A stretch of DNA of 64,000 bases. Origin: Aquimarina sp. Aq107 (GTDB lineage: Bacteria; Bacteroidota; Bacteroidia; Flavobacteriales; Flavobacteriaceae). A model generated the notes under the pieces. It ran no database searches. It was not told the DNA's origin and worked only from the letters and a program-made list of their open reading frames with translations. A program made the position numbers and the translations under genes. Location: positions 62,001-126,000 of the forward strand of contig NZ_OX030782.1 of NCBI RefSeq assembly GCF_943733665.1, given 5' to 3'. Below, piece after piece: positions 17,901 through 26,988 of this stretch; positions within the stretch are counted from its first letter, which is position 1; every line of letters starts with the position of its first letter.

Positions 17901-19207
17901 GCAAACAATTTATTATAGCTGCTCCAAGTAGTAATGCAGGTAAAACAACTGTTACTTTAGGATTATTACGGCTGCTTAAACGAAAAGGTGTTGATGTACG
18001 GTCTTTTAAAGTTGGTCCGGATTATATTGATCCAAAATTTCATGAATTAGCTAGCGGAAAAGTAGGAGTCAATTTAGATCTATTTATGATGGATCAAAAT
18101 GAAATCAACACTAGTTTACATTACTATGGCCAGCATGCTGAAATTAATTGCATAGAAGGCGTTATGGGATTGTTTGATGGTGCTAAAAAAGATACAGGAA
18201 GCACGGCCGAAATGGCAAAGAAATTACAAACTCCTGTTTTATTAGTAGTCGATGCAAAAGCAGTTGCTTATTCTGTGGCACCGTTGATTCAAGGTTTTGT
18301 GAATTTTGATAAGGAGGTGAAAATCATGGGAGTTGTTTTTAATCGAGTAGGCTCCGAAAGACATTATATGATGCTTAAAGAAGCTTGCGAAGACATCAAC
18401 GTAAAATGCTTTGGGTATGTATCAAATTTGAAAAATATTGAAATTCCATCAAGACACTTAGGGTTAAACATACGCGACATTGAAAAATTTGATAGTGTTA
18501 TTGATCAAATTGCTACTGAATTAGATAAAACAGTCGATTGGAAAGCTATTTTAGAAGCCTCCAAACAAGTAGCACCAAAAGTTAGTTCAGAAAAGAAACC
18601 AATAGACAACAAGAACATAAAATTTGCAGTTGCCAAAGACGAGGCTTTTAATTTTATATATCCTCAGCATATTTCAGTAATGCAAGAGGTAGGCGAAGTC
18701 ATCTATTTTAGCCCTATGCACGATGAGATGCTTCCTGATTGTGATTTTATCTATTTGCCTGGGGGTTATCCAGAATCTTATTTAAGAGAATTGTCTAGCA
18801 ATACAAAAATGCTTTCTAGTATTAAAGAATTTGCTCAAAATAATGGTCAGATCTATGCAGAATGTGGTGGAATGATGTATTTGGGGAAATCTATGATATC
18901 TGAAGATAATGAAGCTTTTGAAATGGTGAATTATTTTGATTTTGAATCTTCTATGGCGAATAAAAAACTGCATTTAGGGTATCGTGTTTCCAAAATTAAT
19001 GGTCATACTTTTAAAGGACATGAGTTTCATTATTCTAGTTTAATAAACGATACAGAAACAACCATAAAGGCAGGAATTACAGATGCAAGAGGTGGTGACG
19101 CAACCGCTAAAATTTATAAAAAAAATAAGGTAATGGGCTCTTATGTACATCATTATTTTGGTACATCAGGAATACTTTTACAATTGATTAATGAAATAAA
19201 TAAGTAA
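17897..19207 (+). CDS. cbiA: Cobyrinate a,c-diamide synthase
   Basis: Glutamine-dependent amidation of the a and c acetate side chains. The N-terminal ATPase domain shows the P-loop APSSNAGKTT, RSFKVGPDYIDPKFHE and EGVMGLFDG. The C-terminal glutaminase domain has IYLPGGYPE and YAECGGMMYLG with the nucleophilic Cys. The 436-residue length is normal. It overlaps the chelatase gene by 4 bases. The downstream gap of 141 bases is the largest in this half of the run. Confidence 0.94.
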   Translation: MSKQFIIAAPSSNAGKTTVTLGLLRLLKRKGVDVRSFKVGPDYIDPKFHELASGKVGVNLDLFMMDQNEINTSLHYYGQHAEINCIEGVMGLFDGAKKDTGSTAEMAKKLQTPVLLVVDAKAVAYSVAPLIQGFVNFDKEVKIMGVVFNRVGSERHYMMLKEACEDINVKCFGYVSNLKNIEIPSRHLGLNIRDIEKFDSVIDQIATELDKTVDWKAILEASKQVAPKVSSEKKPIDNKNIKFAVAKDEAFNFIYPQHISVMQEVGEVIYFSPMHDEMLPDCDFIYLPGGYPESYLRELSSNTKMLSSIKEFAQNNGQIYAECGGMMYLGKSMISEDNEAFEMVNYFDFESSMANKKLHLGYRVSKINGHTFKGHEFHYSSLINDTETTIKAGITDARGGDATAKIYKKNKVMGSYVHHYFGTSGILLQLINEINK

Positions 19208-19300
19208 CGTATGAAATGAGCATAAACAAAATTAATTTTTTGCTTATACACCGAAATAATTAAATTTTTTATGCGAAAGCGAAGCGGTTGATCTAAGCAG

Positions 19301-19341
19301 AAAATTTTTATTTGGTTCATTTTTAATGAAATAAAAATTTT
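19301..19341 (+). promoter_or_regulatory. Long A/T hairpin immediately upstream of the adenosyltransferase gene
   Basis: AAAATTTTTATTT (19301-19313) is exactly complementary to AAATAAAAATTTT (19329-19341). Its 3' arm ends 7 bases before the ATG at 19349. It could act as an internal terminator/attenuator or an mRNA stability element. No aptamer is recognisable in 19208-19300. Confidence 0.4.
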
Positions 19342-19348
19342 TAAATAG

Positions 19349-19939
19349 ATGAAAATTTACACAAGAAAAGGAGACAAAGGAACTACTGGGGTTTTTGGAG
19401 GAAAAAGAACCTATAAAAATTCCGCACGAATTGAATGTATCGGAACCTTGGATGAGGTAAATTCTACCATTGGTTTACTGCGTGCTAAACTAGGAAATGA
19501 TCACGAATGGCAACCTAATTTACATCGTATTCAAAAAGATATGATGAATATGATGTCGCATTTGGCACGTCCATCAGATTCTAAAAAAGAAAATCCGAAT
19601 CCAGAACCTAAAGATGGCGCTGAATTTTGTGAACAATGGTTAGACCAAATGGAAGATAGTATCAGTTCGCCATCGGATTATTTTTTATTACCAGGAGGGA
19701 ACGAAATCTCTGCACTTTGTCACGTTTGTAGAACACAAATACGACGAGGAGAAAGAACCTTGGTTACTTTAATGCAAGAAGACCCTGAATCTGTGCACGA
19801 TTACATTATGAGTTATGTAAACAGAATGTCTGATTTGTTTTTCACAATGGCAAGAGCAGAAATGGACAAACACGGTGTCGCGGAAGAAAAGTGGAACTTG
19901 TTTTTATATAAAAGAAAGAAGAAGAAAACAACAACATAG
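19349..19939 (+). CDS. Cob(I)yrinic acid a,c-diamide adenosyltransferase, PduO type
   Basis: 196 residues. KIYTRKGDKGTTGVFGG at the N-terminus is the PduO-type ATP-binding motif. ECIGTLDEVNSTIGLLRA and CRTQIRRGERTLV, followed by YVNRMSDLFFTMAR, complete the family signature. It transfers the adenosyl group from ATP to Co(I) corrinoid. The tail is very basic (RKKKKTTT). It lies 66 bases before the CobW gene. Confidence 0.92.
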   Translation: MKIYTRKGDKGTTGVFGGKRTYKNSARIECIGTLDEVNSTIGLLRAKLGNDHEWQPNLHRIQKDMMNMMSHLARPSDSKKENPNPEPKDGAEFCEQWLDQMEDSISSPSDYFLLPGGNEISALCHVCRTQIRRGERTLVTLMQEDPESVHDYIMSYVNRMSDLFFTMARAEMDKHGVAEEKWNLFLYKRKKKKTTT

Positions 19940-20005
19940 TATTATAAATACAATATTAATAATGTAAACATACAATTCATCAGTAAGAACTTATAATTTA
20001 AAGAA

Positions 20006-21085
20006 ATGAATAAAATACCAATTACAATAGTTACCGGATTTTTAGGCGTAGGAAAAACGACCTTAGTGCATAACATGTTAAAGAACGCCAACGGAAAACG
20101 CATTGCTGTGTTGGTAAATGAATTTGGAGAAGTAGATGTAGATGGACAATTGATAGCTTCATCAGAATGCGGCGATGAGGATTGCAACTTAGTACAATTA
20201 CCTAACGGATGTATTTGTTGTACTGTACAAGAAGAGTTTTTACCGTCTATGCTACAACTGTTAGAACGCAAAGAAGAAATTGACCATATTGTTATAGAAA
20301 CCTCAGGTTTGTCTATGCCTAAACCTTTAGTGAAAGCAGTGAATTGGCCAGATTTAAAACCTCATATTACGATAGATTCCGTAATTACTGTGGTAGATGC
20401 TGTAGGAATAGCTACAGGAGAAATATGCGATAGAGAACGAGTGTTAGCGCAACGTTTAGCGGATGATACTTTAGATCACGAAACACCTATTGAAGAATTG
20501 TTTTTGGACCAATTATCGTGTGCTGATTTAGTTTTGGTAAGTAAAAGAGATTTGGTTGATGATGAAAATTTTTCAACCATTACTGAAATAGTAACTGAGA
20601 AGGCAAGACCAAATACTAAAATTGTTCCTGTTGTAAAAGGAGAATTAGACAATGCTATTTTATTGGGTATTGGAGCTTCTGCAGAAGATGATGTAGATAA
20701 CCGTCATTCTATTCACGAAGAGCATCATAAACACGGAAACCATCACCATCATAATGATGACGTTAAAACGGTTTTATTAGAATATGCTGAAATTACAGAT
20801 ATTAAAAACCTCGTAAAAGATTTAAAAGCATTAGTAGCGCAACACGAAATTTATAGAATTAAAGGTTTTGTAAATATTCCTAACAAATCAATGCGTATGG
20901 TGTTACAAGGTGTAGGCGCACGTTTTGATTATTATTTCGAAAGACCGTGGGGAGCTAATGAAGCTCGTAAAACAAGTTTAGTGGTTATTGGTAAAAATAT
21001 AGAACTTACCGAAAATAACGAAATCAACACCCATGCGCATAGTCATCACCACCATGATCATGAGCACGGACATTTTCATTTATAA
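20006..21085 (+). CDS. cobW: CobW-type G3E GTPase / metallochaperone
   Basis: 359 residues with Walker A TGFLGVGKTTL (10-20), NEFGEV, the metal-binding NGCICCTVQ (CxCC at residues 69-72), and SKRD as guanine-specificity motif. Two His-rich tracts stand out: HEEHHKHGNHHHHNDD (about 234-249) and the C-terminal HSHHHHDHEHGHFH. G3E proteins of this type bind Co2+ or Zn2+ and deliver it to client enzymes. Direct adjacency to cobN suggests cobalt delivery to that chelatase, which is inference. Confidence 0.88.
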   Translation: MNKIPITIVTGFLGVGKTTLVHNMLKNANGKRIAVLVNEFGEVDVDGQLIASSECGDEDCNLVQLPNGCICCTVQEEFLPSMLQLLERKEEIDHIVIETSGLSMPKPLVKAVNWPDLKPHITIDSVITVVDAVGIATGEICDRERVLAQRLADDTLDHETPIEELFLDQLSCADLVLVSKRDLVDDENFSTITEIVTEKARPNTKIVPVVKGELDNAILLGIGASAEDDVDNRHSIHEEHHKHGNHHHHNDDVKTVLLEYAEITDIKNLVKDLKALVAQHEIYRIKGFVNIPNKSMRMVLQGVGARFDYYFERPWGANEARKTSLVVIGKNIELTENNEINTHAHSHHHHDHEHGHFHL

Positions 21086-21103
21086 TTTAACATTCTTAAA
21101 AAA

Positions 21104-24100
21104 GTGCATTTAATTTCTACTATACCGGGCGGTTGGAATCCTAATGATGAAGGTGTATTTTATATAGACCAATCTCCTGGAGATATTGTTTTTTTGTCTT
21201 CAGCAGATTCTGATTTGTTTATGATGCATAATGCTTATAAATTAATTCATAACGCAGTAGAAAATGCACCTTCATTTCGGTTTGCAAACCTTAGTTATTT
21301 TAAACAAGAATTAACTATTGACACCTATATTGATGAGGTTATTTCATCAGCAAAAATTGTGGTGTTAAAATTGTTAGGAGGAAAAGCCTATTATAATTAT
21401 TTGTGTGAAGCGGTTACCGAATGTTGTGAAGAAAACGATATTCAATTATTGTTTTTACCTGGTGATAATAAACCGGATTTAGAATTGATGCAATCTTCTA
21501 ATATTCCGTTAAAAGATGTCGATTTAATCTGGAAGTACATACAAACTGGTGGTATTGAAAATTGCCAAGCTGCTTTACAATTAATTAGCAATAGAATTAC
21601 AGATACAGCAGTAATACCTAATGCTATTAAAACCATTCCTGATTTATTTTTATATCATCCCACGGTAGGGATTTATAGCAAACAAACTCTCGTAGAAAAT
21701 AAAAATCAAGCTATTGTTTTTGGGTATCGAAGTTATTATTTATCGAATAATTTAGCACCTATTCATGGGATCCTTGATGCCTTAGCAGCACAAGGAATCG
21801 ATGCTGTTGTTATAATGGCAGCAGGATATCGTGAACACGATATTGAACAACAAATTTTTAGTTTGTTGCAATTTCATCAAATAACAAAACCTAAAATCAT
21901 TATTAATACCACAGGTTTTAGTGTGCAAGGTTTTAATGATACCACACAAAGTTTGTTTGATGCGTTTAACGTACCCGTTATTCAAGCTATTATGGGAAGC
22001 TGTAATCGAGAAAGTTGGCTCGAAGGAAATTTTGGGCTGCCACCTACGGATATCGCAATGAATATAGCTTTGCCAGAAGTGGATGGTAAAATTATATCGA
22101 AAGTGATTTCGTTTAAACAATCCAAAGAAAAGGATACACTTACAGATTCTGAAATAGTTTCTTATGTTCCTAATGTAGAAGGTTGCCAGTTTGTTGCAGA
22201 AATGGCCAAGGCTTGGGTAAACCTTCAGCAAAAAACGAATGCAGAGAAAAGAATCGCATTAGTTTTACCTAATTATCCTAATAATAATAGCCGTTTGGCT
22301 AATGGTGTGGGGTTAGATACTCCACAAAGCACCTTACAAATTTTAGCACAATTGGCTCATGAAAACTATGCGTTAGCATCTGATTTTCCTAAAACAACCA
22401 AAGAGTTAATAGATAAATTAACCAACTCGGTTACCAATAGTTTAGAAACGATTAATACGTTAAATGAGCGGCATGCTATAAAATTAGAAGAAGCTGTTTT
22501 TTATCAATATTATAATCAACTATCAAAAACGCTTCGCGATAGCATAGAAGCACAATGGGGAAATCCAAATGAGTCTCCTAATTATCAAAAAGGATATTTT
22601 TTAATTCCAGGATTTATTTCTGAAAACGTATTGGTAAGTATTCAACCAAGTAGAGGTTATAATCTAGATTTACAAGCCAGTTATCATTCACCAGATTTAC
22701 CGCCACCGCCGGCATATTTAGCCTATTATATTTGGCTGCAACATGATTTTAAAGCGGATGCTTTAGTGCATATTGGTAAACATGGAAACTTAGAATGGTT
22801 ACCAGGAAAAAGTGTAGCATTAAGTAAAGAAACTTGTTTTCCTGCTGCTATTCTAGGAGCGATTCCTCACTTTTATCCTTTTATTATTAATGATCCTGGA
22901 GAAGGAACGCAGGCAAAAAGAAGAAATCAAGCGATTATATTGGATCATTTGATACCGCCAATGACACGCGCAGAGAATTATGGTGACTTGCTAAAATTAG
23001 AACTTTTAATTGATGAGTTTTATGAATCTGCTTTAGTAGATAAAAAAAGAGCTTCACTGATTAAAACCAAAATAGAAACACTAGTTAATGAAACCCATCT
23101 TAAAAGTGATTTAAATCAAGACGGAAAAGACATCGATGCTTTATTAGAAGTTATTGATGGATATTTATGTGAACTCAAGGAATCTCAAATTAGAGGTGGA
23201 TTACATATTTTAGGAAAATTACCTAAGCAAGAAAAATTAGTGGATTTAATTGTTGCTTTACATCGATTGCCGCAAGGTAATTTAAAAGGAATTACACAAT
23301 GTTTAGCTGAGGATTTGCAACTGAATTTTGATCCGATAGATGTTTCTTATTCAGATCTTTTTGAAAAAGAAATTTTGGGTATATCATGTCGTACATATGG
23401 GCAAGCAGTAGAGCTTTTGGAGAACAAAGCTAAAAACATTGTTAGTCAATTATTAAGTAATGATCAAAATGAAAACATAGGTGAATATACACAAGAAATA
23501 TTAGCCTATATACAACAACATACATTGTCTGTTTTACACAAAACAAGCAACGAAATAAATCATTTGATCAAAGGGTTAAATGGGGAGTATATTCCTGCTG
23601 GTGGATCCGGTGCTCCAACGCGAGGACGTTTAGATATTTTGCCTACAGGAAGAAATTTTTATTCTGTAGATGTTCGTACTGTTCCTTCGGAAGCTGCTTA
23701 TGAATTAGGGACAAAGAGTGCTCAGAATATAATTGACCGCTATTTGCAAGAAAATGGAGAATACCCTACTTCTATTGGTTTATCTGTTTGGGGGACTTCT
23801 ACAATGCGTACTAGTGGTGATGATATTGCTCAAGCTTTGGCATTAATTGGTGTAAAACCCATTTGGCAAGGAAGCAATCGAAGAGTTAAAGATTTTATAG
23901 TACTTTCTACCCTAGAATTGAAACGACCCAGAGTAGATGTCATGTTACGTGTTTCTGGTTTTTTTAGGGATGCTTTTCCAGATTTAATCTCCTTATTTAA
24001 TTCCGCTGTTGAAAAAGTAGCTTCTTTAGATGAAACTGATGAACAAAACCCTATAAAAAAACGTTTTGAGGAGGAAAAACAACAATGGCAAAAAGAAGGT

Positions 24101-24850
24101 TTAGATGAAAAGCAGGCTAATGAAAGAGCTTTGTATCGTGTCTTCGGATCGAAACCAGGAGCATATGGAGCTGGATTACAAGGGTTAATTGAAGGGAAAA
24201 ATTGGACAACCTCAGATGATTTAGCACAAGCATACATCAATTGGAGTGGTTATGCATATTACGGAAAAAATAATAGTGGAAAATCTGCACACGAAACTTT
24301 TAAAAAACGATTATCAAATATTGAAGTTGTGATGCAAAATCAAGATAATAGAGAACACGATATACTGGACTCTGATGACTATTACCAATTTCAAGGTGGA
24401 ATGACAGCTGCTGTGAATACCGTAAAAGGAAGTCAGCCAGAAACTTATTTTGGAGACCATTCAAGACCTGAAAACCCGAAGGTAAAATCATTAAAAGAAG
24501 AGTTGCTAAAAGTATTTCGGTCAAGAGTCGTAAATCCAAAATGGATGCAAGGTATGCAAGAACACGGTTACAAAGGTGCTTTCGAAATGACAGCTACTAT
24601 GGACTACCTTTTTGCTTATGATGCTACTACTAATTTAATAACCGATTTTATGTATGAGCAAATTACGGATGCTTATTTGTTTAATGAGCAAAACAAGTCG
24701 TTTATATCAGCACATAATCCTTGGGCATTAAAAGATATGTCAGAGCGCATGCTAGAAGCCATTCAAAGAGGTATGTGGGAGAATCCTTCTGAAGAAACTA
24801 TAAGTGAATTAAAAGAAATCTATAAAAATTCGGATGCTATTACAGAATAG
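21104..24850 (+). CDS. cobN: CobN-type cobaltochelatase large subunit
   Basis: 1248 residues, the usual CobN/BchH scale, with a GTG start at 21104 that lies 18 bases after cobW. Typical motifs are DALVHIGKHGNLEWLPGK, the segment AILGAIPHFYPFIINDPGEG, GGSGAPTRGRLDILPTGRNF, and the run PRVDVMLRVSGFFRDAFPDL. In the late-cobalt pathway CobN with ATPase partners inserts Co2+ into hydrogenobyrinic acid a,c-diamide. The ChlI/D-like gene at 16230 would be the partner. With cbiX, cbiG and cbiD also present, its real substrate here is open. It is the last gene of the cobalamin run; no clear terminator follows. Confidence 0.92.
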   Translation: MHLISTIPGGWNPNDEGVFYIDQSPGDIVFLSSADSDLFMMHNAYKLIHNAVENAPSFRFANLSYFKQELTIDTYIDEVISSAKIVVLKLLGGKAYYNYLCEAVTECCEENDIQLLFLPGDNKPDLELMQSSNIPLKDVDLIWKYIQTGGIENCQAALQLISNRITDTAVIPNAIKTIPDLFLYHPTVGIYSKQTLVENKNQAIVFGYRSYYLSNNLAPIHGILDALAAQGIDAVVIMAAGYREHDIEQQIFSLLQFHQITKPKIIINTTGFSVQGFNDTTQSLFDAFNVPVIQAIMGSCNRESWLEGNFGLPPTDIAMNIALPEVDGKIISKVISFKQSKEKDTLTDSEIVSYVPNVEGCQFVAEMAKAWVNLQQKTNAEKRIALVLPNYPNNNSRLANGVGLDTPQSTLQILAQLAHENYALASDFPKTTKELIDKLTNSVTNSLETINTLNERHAIKLEEAVFYQYYNQLSKTLRDSIEAQWGNPNESPNYQKGYFLIPGFISENVLVSIQPSRGYNLDLQASYHSPDLPPPPAYLAYYIWLQHDFKADALVHIGKHGNLEWLPGKSVALSKETCFPAAILGAIPHFYPFIINDPGEGTQAKRRNQAIILDHLIPPMTRAENYGDLLKLELLIDEFYESALVDKKRASLIKTKIETLVNETHLKSDLNQDGKDIDALLEVIDGYLCELKESQIRGGLHILGKLPKQEKLVDLIVALHRLPQGNLKGITQCLAEDLQLNFDPIDVSYSDLFEKEILGISCRTYGQAVELLENKAKNIVSQLLSNDQNENIGEYTQEILAYIQQHTLSVLHKTSNEINHLIKGLNGEYIPAGGSGAPTRGRLDILPTGRNFYSVDVRTVPSEAAYELGTKSAQNIIDRYLQENGEYPTSIGLSVWGTSTMRTSGDDIAQALALIGVKPIWQGSNRRVKDFIVLSTLELKRPRVDVMLRVSGFFRDAFPDLISLFNSAVEKVASLDETDEQNPIKKRFEEEKQQWQKEGLDEKQANERALYRVFGSKPGAYGAGLQGLIEGKNWTTSDDLAQAYINWSGYAYYGKNNSGKSAHETFKKRLSNIEVVMQNQDNREHDILDSDDYYQFQGGMTAAVNTVKGSQPETYFGDHSRPENPKVKSLKEELLKVFRSRVVNPKWMQGMQEHGYKGAFEMTATMDYLFAYDATTNLITDFMYEQITDAYLFNEQNKSFISAHNPWALKDMSERMLEAIQRGMWENPSEETISELKEIYKNSDAITE

Positions 24851-25034
24851 AAAGTTTAATATTTAATAATAAGATGAAGTACATGTAGATATTTTAATCT
24901 CTCCCGTTACTAAGTAAAGCTTCAGAGAAAAGAGAAACTTTTTATGTCCTCATTGCTATTAATAGAACTTAGTCATTTATTTTTTTTAAACAAAAACCTT
25001 ATATTCATAGATATAGCCGTTGTAATTCTTATCA

Positions 25035-25047
25035 TTACATAATGTAA
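25035..25047. promoter_or_regulatory. Small palindrome TTACAT-A-ATGTAA upstream of the AraC-type gene
   Basis: Six-base arms separated by one base, in the 254-base gap between cobN and the regulator gene. It could be an operator. I saw no other convincing signal in 24851-25104, and the palindrome could be chance in AT-rich DNA. Confidence 0.25.
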
Positions 25048-25104
25048 CACTAAACTATTAAATTCGTTATGAATATAATTGGTTATTATTAATTTATATA
25101 AGGA

Positions 25105-26199
25105 TTGGATACAACACTTTTAGACCTTGCAATTATTGTTAGTGGAAGTATAGGATATTTTATAAGTATCGCACTAGTAACTACTTCTTTTTATAAAAGT
25201 CGGGCTAATAAATATCTCGCGATATCACTGTTCTTACTTACAAGCTTAACCTTTTTAGGTTCATATGAGATAGGAAATTTTGTCTTACAATTTCTAGACA
25301 ATATTATGTTAGAGTTTTTGGTTGCAGGTACTTTATTTACATATTTCCTGATTCAAATTCAACATAAGTACCTTATAAAAAAACGATATAGATTGTTTTA
25401 CTTTCCTTTTATAGGTTCTGTGATTCTTGAATTTTGTGTTTCTTTTTTTGATATCGTTTTAAATATTTACAATCCTGATTTTGATGCAATAACATATGAT
25501 ATCAAGGATCATGTATCTTTTTTGTATAATGTGTTATTAATCTTTTGGGGAAGATATTTGATAAAAAAATCAAATACGATTTCTATAGAAAAAAAGCGTT
25601 GGTTATTAAGACTTAACCTTTTTATGATATGCATTATTATTTGTTGGTTTTTATCCAATATAGAACTTTATGTATACGATTCAGAATATGTTACTAATTT
25701 CCTGTGGATACTACTTTCTTTTTTAACATGGTGGGTATTGTATTATGGAATTTTTAAACTACAGATAATTGCTCAAAAAGACGAGTTACACAAGTATTTA
25801 GTTTCAAAAAAAACAGTTAATACTTCTGTGAAAAAGAAAATAAGTAAGGCTACTGTTTCTAAAATCATTACAGAACTATATGTGGTAATGGAAGAGGAAG
25901 AGTTGTATAAAAATCCTCTTTTAAGTAGATTAGATTTGGCAAATCGATTAGGAACAAGCGAGGGATACTTATCACAAATCATTAATCAGGAAATCAATAA
26001 AAGTGTTATCCAGTTTGTAAATGAATATAGAATTGAAGCGGCTAAAAACCTTTTGCAGGATCCTGTATTCAATAAATATTCTATCGAAGCTATTGGTATG
26101 GAAGCTGGTTTTAAATCTAAGAGTGTTTTTTATAAAACTTTTAATAGTAATTCCGGGATGTCTCCTGGAGCTTTTAGAAAGCTTCATAAAATGTCCTGA
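25105..26199 (+). CDS. Membrane-anchored AraC-family transcriptional regulator
   Basis: 364 residues. The N-terminal about 215 residues contain some six or seven hydrophobic helices with short loops. The C-terminal about 100 residues form an AraC-type double helix-turn-helix: LDLANRLGTSEGYLSQIIN, then EYRIEAAKNLL, and SIEAIGMEAGFKSKSVFYKTF with GMSPGAFRK. This 'membrane sensor plus AraC domain' layout is common in Flavobacteriia. The apparent start is TTG at 25105, following an AAGGA-like sequence. The target is unknown; the closest candidates are the outer-membrane protein and S41 peptidase downstream. Confidence 0.8.
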   Translation: MDTTLLDLAIIVSGSIGYFISIALVTTSFYKSRANKYLAISLFLLTSLTFLGSYEIGNFVLQFLDNIMLEFLVAGTLFTYFLIQIQHKYLIKKRYRLFYFPFIGSVILEFCVSFFDIVLNIYNPDFDAITYDIKDHVSFLYNVLLIFWGRYLIKKSNTISIEKKRWLLRLNLFMICIIICWFLSNIELYVYDSEYVTNFLWILLSFLTWWVLYYGIFKLQIIAQKDELHKYLVSKKTVNTSVKKKISKATVSKIITELYVVMEEEELYKNPLLSRLDLANRLGTSEGYLSQIINQEINKSVIQFVNEYRIEAAKNLLQDPVFNKYSIEAIGMEAGFKSKSVFYKTFNSNSGMSPGAFRKLHKMS

Positions 26200-26300
26200 T
26201 TTGTGCCATTCCTTTGTTTTAGGACTTCTCCTTACCTAAAATTTACTTTTTATTTTTTTGATCGGTATACTTTTACTTCAGTAAATCAAAAAACATAAAA

Positions 26301-26876
26301 ATGAAAAAACATTGCTTAGTCTTAATTAATAATACATTTCAAATCCTTGTTAGTGATAGAAGAGTAGTTCTTTTTTTGTTGTTATTTTTTAGTATTTATT
26401 TAGGGTTTTCACAAAATTTAAAAGAGATTTCAGTAGAAAAATCGGTTTTTGGAATTCAACTCGGAATTTTGAATATGTGGGCTCATCATGAGCTAAAATT
26501 ATCCAGTCAAGTGGCCTTACGCAGTGAAATCGGTGTCGGAGGACCTAATACAGCTAATATTGCACCCGCTTTAGCATTAGAACCACGTTGGTATTATAAT
26601 CTGAAAGCACGAGCGAAAAAGGGTAAAAGAATAGATGGTAATAGTGGAAATTATGTGTCGTTTAGATCGAGTTATCATTTTTATACTGTTTCAGAAGATG
26701 ATAAAAATTCACTGAACAATCTACTACTTGCTCCAACTTGGGGTATTAGAAGAAATATTGGTAATCATTTTAATTACGAAGCAGGGCTCGGTTTAGGACT
26801 TGGTTTTGGGAACGATAAGGAGAGAGGTATTAACACGATACCCTATGTGAGTCTCAAAATTGGATATCGCTTTTAA
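26301..26876 (+). CDS. Small outer-membrane beta-barrel-like protein
   Basis: 191 residues. A hydrophobic stretch (VVLFLLLFFSIYLGFSQ, about residues 22-38) reads as an uncleaved-looking but plausible signal peptide ending at SQ/N. The rest alternates polar and apolar residues (FGIQLGILNM, QVALRSEIGVG, YVSFRSSYHF, YEAGLGLGLGFG) and ends in Tyr-Arg-Phe, the terminal aromatic typical of outer-membrane barrels. No enzymatic motif is seen. It lies 101 bases after the regulator. Confidence 0.6.
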   Translation: MKKHCLVLINNTFQILVSDRRVVLFLLLFFSIYLGFSQNLKEISVEKSVFGIQLGILNMWAHHELKLSSQVALRSEIGVGGPNTANIAPALALEPRWYYNLKARAKKGKRIDGNSGNYVSFRSSYHFYTVSEDDKNSLNNLLLAPTWGIRRNIGNHFNYEAGLGLGLGFGNDKERGINTIPYVSLKIGYRF

Positions 26877-26988
26877 AAACAGCGAGTGCCTTAAATATTG
26901 GATTCGATTTCCTTCAGTTGTAATAAACAGAATCTGATTAATCTTTTTACAACATTTTACTTTTTATAAAAATCAAAATGACAGAATT

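Noticed and set aside
21782..24240. Reverse-strand open frames of 149 and 136 codons
   Set aside because: Both lie fully inside cobN and show no motifs of their own.
26021..26239. Forward 72-codon frame overlapping the AraC-type regulator 3' end
   Set aside because: Out-of-frame shadow of the helix-turn-helix coding region.
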